Assembly: GCA_042854365.1 (NCBI GenBank) | Contig: AP031437.1 | Span: 1,116,001-1,180,000 of the forward strand | Source of the DNA: Anaeromassilibacillus sp001305115 | Lineage (GTDB): Bacteria; Bacillota; Clostridia; Oscillospirales; Acutalibacteraceae | Direction of reading: 5' to 3' | DNA length: 64,000 nt | Part shown: in pieces, positions 58,729-64,000 of the stretch | How the letters are laid out: each line of letters begins with the position of its first letter | Numbering within the stretch: the first letter of the stretch is position 1 | Translations under genes and position numbers: made by a program | The notes under the pieces: model-generated | Told to the model about the DNA's origin: nothing | What the model saw: the letters and a program-made list of their open reading frames with translations, nothing else | Databases searched by the model: none

Positions 58729-60005
58729 GTCATAAAAAGATCAGTTTAGGAAGTTTGTTTTACAACAATAAGTTTGTAATGATTTTCTCTGTTTTTTGTG
58801 CGTTGGTGATTTGGGTGGTATTTGCAACACGCAATACTGAAGAAATCCCCCGCACTGTGACAGACGTACCGATTGTCGTGAATTTATCGGATTCGGCGCA
58901 GCAGTCGGGCCTAAAGGTTTTTAGCCCGGTTAATGCGAAAGCGAAGGTCGCAATAAAAGGGAACAGTCTGACGGTCAATCAGGTAAAAAATACAGATTTA
59001 CAGATTGAAGCAAAGCAGGCTGCTTCCCTAACCGGACCGGTCAGCAATTACAAATTGGAGTTATCCGCCACAAAGCTGGGGAACCTTTCCAACTATGAGG
59101 TGGTGTCCATTGAACCGTCCAGTATTTTGGTCACTGTGGACTATTATAGTGAAAAGGTGTTCAATATCGATACCAGTCAGATTACACCGCCGGTAGACCC
59201 GCAGTATTACCTGAATGCGCCGACACTTTCCAGCGACAGTGTGACCGTGTCGGGGCCGAAGCAAGAGGTGGATCAGGTTGCAAAGGTGACCATCCCCTAT
59301 GAACAGGACAAGACGCCTTTGACGGAGACAAAGCATTTTACGGGTAAATTGGTAATGCTGGATGCGGATGGAAATGAGATCAAAAGCGATAGCTTGACCT
59401 TGAGTATGGACGCAGTGGATGTCACGTGCAATGTATTGTACCGCAAGGTGCTGCCGTTGCAAGTGGAGTTTACTGGTAAGCCGAGTGGATTGGACGATTT
59501 TGAAAGCCGTGTGACTGTGGAGCCGAAAGAAATTGAAGTAGCCGGGCCCGAGGACGCATTCGCCAATATTTCGGAGCTGGCGTTGCCTGCAATTGATTTC
59601 ACAACGATCAGCCCTTCGAGCGATGAATTTGATGTGGATGTCAGTTTACCAACCGGCTTTAAAAACGTCAGTAATATTTACACAGCAAAGGTGAAACTGG
59701 ATCTTGATACCTTTACCACCCGCACGATGGCGCTCAATCCGGATACAATCACCTTTAAAAATCTTCCCGCTGGGTATCAGGCAGAAGTTTATACACAGAG
59801 CCTTAGCGTGACCATTGTCGGTCCTCCGAGTGAAATTGAAGCATTTACAGAAAACAATTTGGTTGCACAGATTGATATGACAGGAAAAGAGAACTTTACC
59901 GGACAGACGGAAGTTCCTGTGACTATCTCGGCGACAGGCGCCCCAAATTCCTGGGTGTATGGCAGCTATATGGTCAATATTGGTGTAAGTGCAAAAATGG
60001 AATAG
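58725..60005 (+). CDS. cdaR: CdaR (YbbR domain protein), regulator of CdaA
   Basis: 426 residues. An N-terminal membrane segment (about 17-35) is followed by four YbbR repeats on the outside, each with the pattern seen in VTDVPIVVNLSDSAQQSGLKV and VSGPKQEVDQVAKV. CdaR binds and adjusts the activity of CdaA in other Firmicutes. It overlaps cdaA by four bases. Confidence 0.92.
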   Translation: MSHKKISLGSLFYNNKFVMIFSVFCALVIWVVFATRNTEEIPRTVTDVPIVVNLSDSAQQSGLKVFSPVNAKAKVAIKGNSLTVNQVKNTDLQIEAKQAASLTGPVSNYKLELSATKLGNLSNYEVVSIEPSSILVTVDYYSEKVFNIDTSQITPPVDPQYYLNAPTLSSDSVTVSGPKQEVDQVAKVTIPYEQDKTPLTETKHFTGKLVMLDADGNEIKSDSLTLSMDAVDVTCNVLYRKVLPLQVEFTGKPSGLDDFESRVTVEPKEIEVAGPEDAFANISELALPAIDFTTISPSSDEFDVDVSLPTGFKNVSNIYTAKVKLDLDTFTTRTMALNPDTITFKNLPAGYQAEVYTQSLSVTIVGPPSEIEAFTENNLVAQIDMTGKENFTGQTEVPVTISATGAPNSWVYGSYMVNIGVSAKME

Positions 60006-60021
60006 CATGAAATAGACGGTA

Positions 60022-60062
60022 GAAAAGGAGCATGCTTGTTGTTTGGCAAGCTGCTCCTTTTT
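60022..60062 (+). terminator. Terminator of the cdaA-cdaR operon
   Basis: AAAAGGAGCA-GCTTG pairs with CAAGC-TGCTCCTTTT with a small bulge, and ends in TTTTT. It starts 17 bases after the cdaR stop. Confidence 0.85.
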
Positions 60063-60282
60063 GCTGTACTGTTATCCAGATGGATGAGAAAAACGGATTT
60101 ATGATGAAAAGAGTTTTGTGTGAGGGCCATAGGTATTGAATAAGAATTCTCAAAATGGTACAATTAAACTCTATGAAAATATAATTTACCATTGCAGACA
60201 TACAAGCGTTAAATACCTATTCCAAGAGTATATGATTGCGGCTTTGTAATAAAGGTTTAGGGATTTCGAGGTGGACAGGAAC

Positions 60283-62376
60283 ATGAAAAAGTGGGACGTA
60301 TTGCCATGTGACCGGAATATCGCGGAGCGTCTTGCCCAGCAGTACCAGGTACCCTTTGTCATGGGGGCGTTGATGCAGACACGCGGACTGACCGAAACCG
60401 GCCAGATTGATGCGATGTTTGGCTCTGCAATTTCTCTCTCCGATCCTCTACAAATGGTAGATATGGACCGCGCAGTGGAACGCATTTGGCATGCGATCAA
60501 TCATTTTGAGAGAATTACGGTCTACGGGGATTATGACGCAGACGGTGTTACTTCTACGGCAATGCTTTATTCTTATCTGGAATCCAATGGAGCGGATGTG
60601 ACATACTATATTCCAGATCGAGAGCGGGAAGGATATGGACTGAATTTGCAGGCCATCGATCAACTGCATGCACAGGGGACGCAGTTGATCATTACAGTGG
60701 ACAACGGGATTTCGTCCGTTGAAGAAGTGGCCTATGCGTCGCAGCTGGGAATGGATGTGGTCGTAACCGATCACCACAGGTCGAGAGAAGTGCTTCCCGC
60801 TGCCTGTGCAGTAGTTGATCCGCATCGTTTGGATTGCCCAAGCACTTTTAAAGATTTTGCCGGAGTCGGCGTAGCATTTAAGTTGATTATGGCGCTGGAA
60901 GGTCCGGATTATGATCTGACCAGCCTGTTAGAAAACTATGCGGACTTAGTGGCGATTGGAACCATTGGAGATGTGGTTCCGTTATTGGGAGAAAATCGCA
61001 CGCTGGTACGCGCCGGGTTGCCCCATCTCTCCCGATCCGATCGTTTAGGCCTGCGTTCTTTGTTGGAAAACGCTAGCCTGGATAACCGAATGCTTACAGC
61101 GACAAATGTGGCATTTGGTGTGGTTCCGCGCATTAATGCAACGGGCCGGATTGGTTCCCCGGATCGAGCCGTTCGCTTGTTGCTCGCGGAGGACCCGGAG
61201 GAGGCAGCTAATTTGGCTGCCGATGTTTGCGATTGTAATGAATACCGAAGGCAAATTGAGAGCGACATCTTTGAAAGGGTCTTGGAAGATTTGGAGCGAG
61301 ATCCCAGGCCTTTGCTCGATCGCGTGTTGGTATTAGCAGGAGAAGGGTGGCATCCCGGGGTTATTGGAATTGTTGCAGCCCGTATCACAGAGCGTTTTGG
61401 AAAGCCAAGCATCTTGATTTCTATTAACGGGGAGGAGGCCAAGGGGTCGGGCAGGAGCATCGAAGGGTTTTCTTTATTTGAGGCTGTTTGTTCCTGTTCG
61501 GATCTACTGGTTAAATTCGGCGGCCATCCCATGGCGGCAGGGTTAAGCATCCGGACTGCTGCAATTGCGCAGTTTCGAGAGAGAATCAATCGTTATGCGG
61601 CGGTTCATGCGCCGCATATGCCTGTGCCGACGCTTACGATTGACTGCGTGCTGCATCCGGAACAGCTTACGATAGAGGTGCCGCGCAGCATTCGCCTGCT
61701 GGAACCATTCGGGACGGCCAATCCGGCGCCTCTGTTTGGGCTTTTTGGCGTCCGCCTTCAGGACATCACGCCGGTCGGCGGAGGCAAGCATCTTCGCCTG
61801 ACGGTGGTGAAGGACAACTACGCACTGCGTTGTATGCGGTTCGGAGTGTCCTTAGAGGCGTTTCCCTATGCGGTGGGGGATTTTCTCGATTTGGCTGTGA
61901 CCTTAGACGCAAAGCCTTTCAATGGAAAAGAAACACTATCCATCATCGTGAAAGACTGTAAACCCGCTGGATTGGACGGCGCAGAGGTACTGCAAGGGCT
62001 TCAAATTTATGAGAAGGGTAGAAGAAAAGAAAACCTGACTGCACGCGAAGTGGACAGCCTGACCCCAAACCGGGAAGAATTTGCCTCTGTATACCGGTTC
62101 TTGCGTGCAAAAAATGGGTTTGACGGTCCAGAAGAGGTACTTCTCTATCGAACATGTGCTTTGCCCGGCGGAAATATGGGAAAGCTGCTGACAATGTTGG
62201 ATGTCCTGTCGGAACACGGTTTGACCTTGCAGCAGCGGTCCGCAGGGGTGTGCAAATTGACCTTAGAACCGGTGCAGCAAAAGGTCAATTTATTTGATTC
62301 AAAGATTTTGGCAGATCTGCGGGCTTTACAGAAGGAGGGGGAACCATATGGCGGAGAAACTCAAAACCTACAATGA
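60283..62376 (+). CDS. recJ: Single-stranded-DNA-specific exonuclease RecJ
   Basis: 697 residues, DHH-family 5'-to-3' exonuclease in recombination and repair. It has VYGDYDADGVTSTAMLY (motif I), TVDNGISSVEE, VTDHHRSREVLP (DHH), the DHHA1 domain with GWHPGVIGIVAARI, and KFGGHPMAAGLSI. The last 200 residues hold the OB fold and an extra tail of unclear role. The ATG at 60283 is preferred to the GTG at 60271, with GAGGTG at a good distance. It overlaps the RelA gene by 29 bases. Confidence 0.94.
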   Translation: MKKWDVLPCDRNIAERLAQQYQVPFVMGALMQTRGLTETGQIDAMFGSAISLSDPLQMVDMDRAVERIWHAINHFERITVYGDYDADGVTSTAMLYSYLESNGADVTYYIPDREREGYGLNLQAIDQLHAQGTQLIITVDNGISSVEEVAYASQLGMDVVVTDHHRSREVLPAACAVVDPHRLDCPSTFKDFAGVGVAFKLIMALEGPDYDLTSLLENYADLVAIGTIGDVVPLLGENRTLVRAGLPHLSRSDRLGLRSLLENASLDNRMLTATNVAFGVVPRINATGRIGSPDRAVRLLLAEDPEEAANLAADVCDCNEYRRQIESDIFERVLEDLERDPRPLLDRVLVLAGEGWHPGVIGIVAARITERFGKPSILISINGEEAKGSGRSIEGFSLFEAVCSCSDLLVKFGGHPMAAGLSIRTAAIAQFRERINRYAAVHAPHMPVPTLTIDCVLHPEQLTIEVPRSIRLLEPFGTANPAPLFGLFGVRLQDITPVGGGKHLRLTVVKDNYALRCMRFGVSLEAFPYAVGDFLDLAVTLDAKPFNGKETLSIIVKDCKPAGLDGAEVLQGLQIYEKGRRKENLTAREVDSLTPNREEFASVYRFLRAKNGFDGPEEVLLYRTCALPGGNMGKLLTMLDVLSEHGLTLQQRSAGVCKLTLEPVQQKVNLFDSKILADLRALQKEGEPYGGETQNLQ

Positions 62377-64000
62377 TCTTTTAAAACTGATCCACGATAG
62401 CGAGCGAGAATACGATTTTGCCCTGATTGATAAGGCTTATCAGTTGGCTTATCAGATGCACGGCGACCAGAAACGTCTGTCCGGCGCGCCATACATTTCC
62501 CATCCGGTGGCAGTGGCCTGCATCCTGGTGGAGTTGGGCATGGATTCTGAGTCTGTGGCGGCAGGTTTACTCCATGATGTGGTGGAGGATACGCCGGTGG
62601 ACCTTGAGCAAGTGCGGAAAATGTTCGGGGATGAAATTGCAAATTTGACCAACGGTGTTACCAAACTTGGCCGAATTCCCTACTCTTCTCGGGAAGAGCA
62701 GCAAGCGGAAAACCTGCGGAAGATGTTGATTGCAATGGCGGACGACATCCGCGTGATTATCATCAAATTGGCGGACCGCCTGCACAATATGCGGACCATC
62801 GAATTCATGGCTCCGCAGAAGCAGCGCGACAAGGCATTGGAGAACATGGAGGTGTATGCCCCCATCGCGCACCGCCTTGGTATCCGGATGGTGAAAGAGG
62901 AGTTGGAGGACATTTCCTTGCGCTATCTGGACCCCATTGCGTATCAGGAGATTGAAAGCGGGCTGGCGATGCGCAGCGGCGAGCGAAAGGCATTCATTGA
63001 GGTGACCAAGCAGCGCATCTATGACCGTGTATCCCCGGAGATTCCCAATGTATATTTAGAGGGCCGTGTCAAAAGCATCAATGGTATTTATCGAAAGATG
63101 TTCATTCAAGGGAAAAGCATGGATGAAATCTATGACATTTATGCGGTACGCGTGATCGTCGATACCATCAATGACTGTTATAACGTGTTGGGCGTTATTC
63201 ATGACATGTTCCGGCCCATTCCAAACCGTTTTAAAGATTATATCTCCACCCCGAAACCCAATGGTTATCAATCCCTCCACACGACGGTTCTCAGCAAAGA
63301 AGGCGTGGCGTTCGAGGTGCAGATCCGAACTTGGGAAATGCACCATACTGCAGAATACGGCATCGCTGCACACTGGAAATATAAGCTCGGTGTCACCAAA
63401 GGGGACAAGCTGGACGATCGCCTCGCGTGGATTCGGCAGATGCTGGAAAACCAAAAGGATAGTGGGGATGCCACCGATCTTGTGCGGACCATTAAATCGG
63501 ATCTTGCGCCGGAAGAGGTGTTTGTGTTTACCCCCAAGGGCGACGTAATCAGCTTGCCGAGTGGTTCCACTGTGATCGATTTTGCTTATGCCATTCACAG
63601 TGCAGTTGGAAACCGTATGGTGGGTGCCAAAGTGGACAAACGCATTGTACCGATCGATTATAAAGTAAAAAATGGTGAGATCATTGAGATTCTTACCGCA
63701 AAAGAGGGAAGCCACGGACCCAGCAGAGACTGGTTAAAGATAGTCAAGACCAGCGAGGCGCGCAATAAAATCCGCCAGTGGTTCAAGAAAGAACGCCGGG
63801 AAGAGAACATTGTGGAAGGCCGGACTGAATTGGAGCGCGAGTTCCGGAGAAATGGAATTGAATTGACGGATGAAGAGCTCAAAGGTTGTTTAGAAAATAT
63901 CGGCCGCCGCCAGAATTGTACGACGGAAGAGGATGTGTATGCGGCCATCGGTTACGGCGGAATTCAGCTTTGGAAGGTTATGCCAAAGCTGAAGGAGGAA
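62348..64000 (+). CDS. RelA/SpoT family (p)ppGpp synthetase (3' end outside window)
   Basis: 551 codons are visible, and the frame is still open at the window edge. Order: HD hydrolase domain (HPVAVACILVELGMDSESVAAGLLHDVVEDT, HD pair kept), synthetase domain (DIYAVRVIVDTINDCYNVLGVIHDMFRPIPNRFKDYISTPKPNGYQSLHTTV), and TGS (EEVFVFTPKGDVISLPSGSTVIDFAYAIHSAVGNRMVGAKVD). It makes and probably degrades the stringent-response alarmone. The ATG has AGGAGGGGG upstream; the start lies inside recJ, so the two are coupled. Confidence 0.95.
   Translation, partial: MAEKLKTYNDLLKLIHDSEREYDFALIDKAYQLAYQMHGDQKRLSGAPYISHPVAVACILVELGMDSESVAAGLLHDVVEDTPVDLEQVRKMFGDEIANLTNGVTKLGRIPYSSREEQQAENLRKMLIAMADDIRVIIIKLADRLHNMRTIEFMAPQKQRDKALENMEVYAPIAHRLGIRMVKEELEDISLRYLDPIAYQEIESGLAMRSGERKAFIEVTKQRIYDRVSPEIPNVYLEGRVKSINGIYRKMFIQGKSMDEIYDIYAVRVIVDTINDCYNVLGVIHDMFRPIPNRFKDYISTPKPNGYQSLHTTVLSKEGVAFEVQIRTWEMHHTAEYGIAAHWKYKLGVTKGDKLDDRLAWIRQMLENQKDSGDATDLVRTIKSDLAPEEVFVFTPKGDVISLPSGSTVIDFAYAIHSAVGNRMVGAKVDKRIVPIDYKVKNGEIIEILTAKEGSHGPSRDWLKIVKTSEARNKIRQWFKKERREENIVEGRTELEREFRRNGIELTDEELKGCLENIGRRQNCTTEEDVYAAIGYGGIQLWKVMPKLKEE

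Overview
The window looks like a chromosome segment of an anaerobic, low-to-mid-GC Firmicute of class Clostridia, most likely an Oscillospirales-type gut organism. The evidence is a perfect CIRCE operator before groESL, the CdaA/CdaR pair, YycJ, RlmH and YbbR proteins, frequent TTG and GTG starts behind GGAGG-type ribosome binding sites, a split PurH, and a type I-C CRISPR system of the kind common in gut Clostridia. The genus is not decidable from this sequence alone.

Layout. 0-9 kb: the 5' end of a response regulator, thymidine kinase, an AI-2E family exporter, an operon for an MMPL-type transporter with a large secreted coiled-coil partner, and an AraC regulator. 8.6-12.3 kb: a MarR-FtsH operon and a THUMP-type RNA methyltransferase. 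12.5-16.3 kb: CIRCE-groES-groEL, then NfeD and SPFH membrane proteins. 16.4-22.1 kb: a 26-codon small gene with its own promoter and terminator, then purE-purM-purN-purO-type IMP cyclohydrolase-AICAR transformylase-purD. 22.3-26.0 kb (minus): SGNH hydrolase, DHHW protein and MBOAT acyltransferase, a surface acylation set. 26.7-30.5 kb: HAD phosphatase, DtxR regulator, feoA and feoB. 30.5-35.4 kb (minus): rlmH, yycJ, murA and a LysM/G5/M23 peptidase. 35.6 kb: tRNA-Leu(CAG).

35.7-39.8 kb is an AT-rich accessory strip of decayed genes: a DUF2935 gene, an Xre pseudogene with two stops, a MarR pseudogene with one frameshift and an intact palindromic operator, a CPBP protease gene, a frameshifted cysteine-rich KTR gene and a frameshifted sigma-70-type gene with its upstream attenuator. 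The last two are typical cargo of Tn916-like conjugative elements, so the strip reads as the remains of one.

39.98-48.47 kb is a complete type I-C CRISPR-Cas locus (cas3-cas5c-cas8c-cas7c-cas4-cas1-cas2, leader, 11 intact repeats and one degenerate terminal repeat). An internal Shine-Dalgarno and GTG inside cas8c would make the small subunit Cas11c.

48.8-64 kb returns to housekeeping content: an enzyme I-like PEP-utilising protein with unusual active-site motifs, topoisomerase III, a cytidylate kinase-like protein, an acyl-CoA thioesterase, a tandem 124-bp structured repeat, an ispDF fusion, DUF3343 with a class V aminotransferase, cdaA-cdaR, recJ, and the 5' part of a RelA/SpoT (p)ppGpp synthetase that runs off the window. 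The best candidates for undescribed biology are the nested-hairpin tandem repeat at 54.6-54.9 kb, the small gene before purE, and the altered enzyme I.
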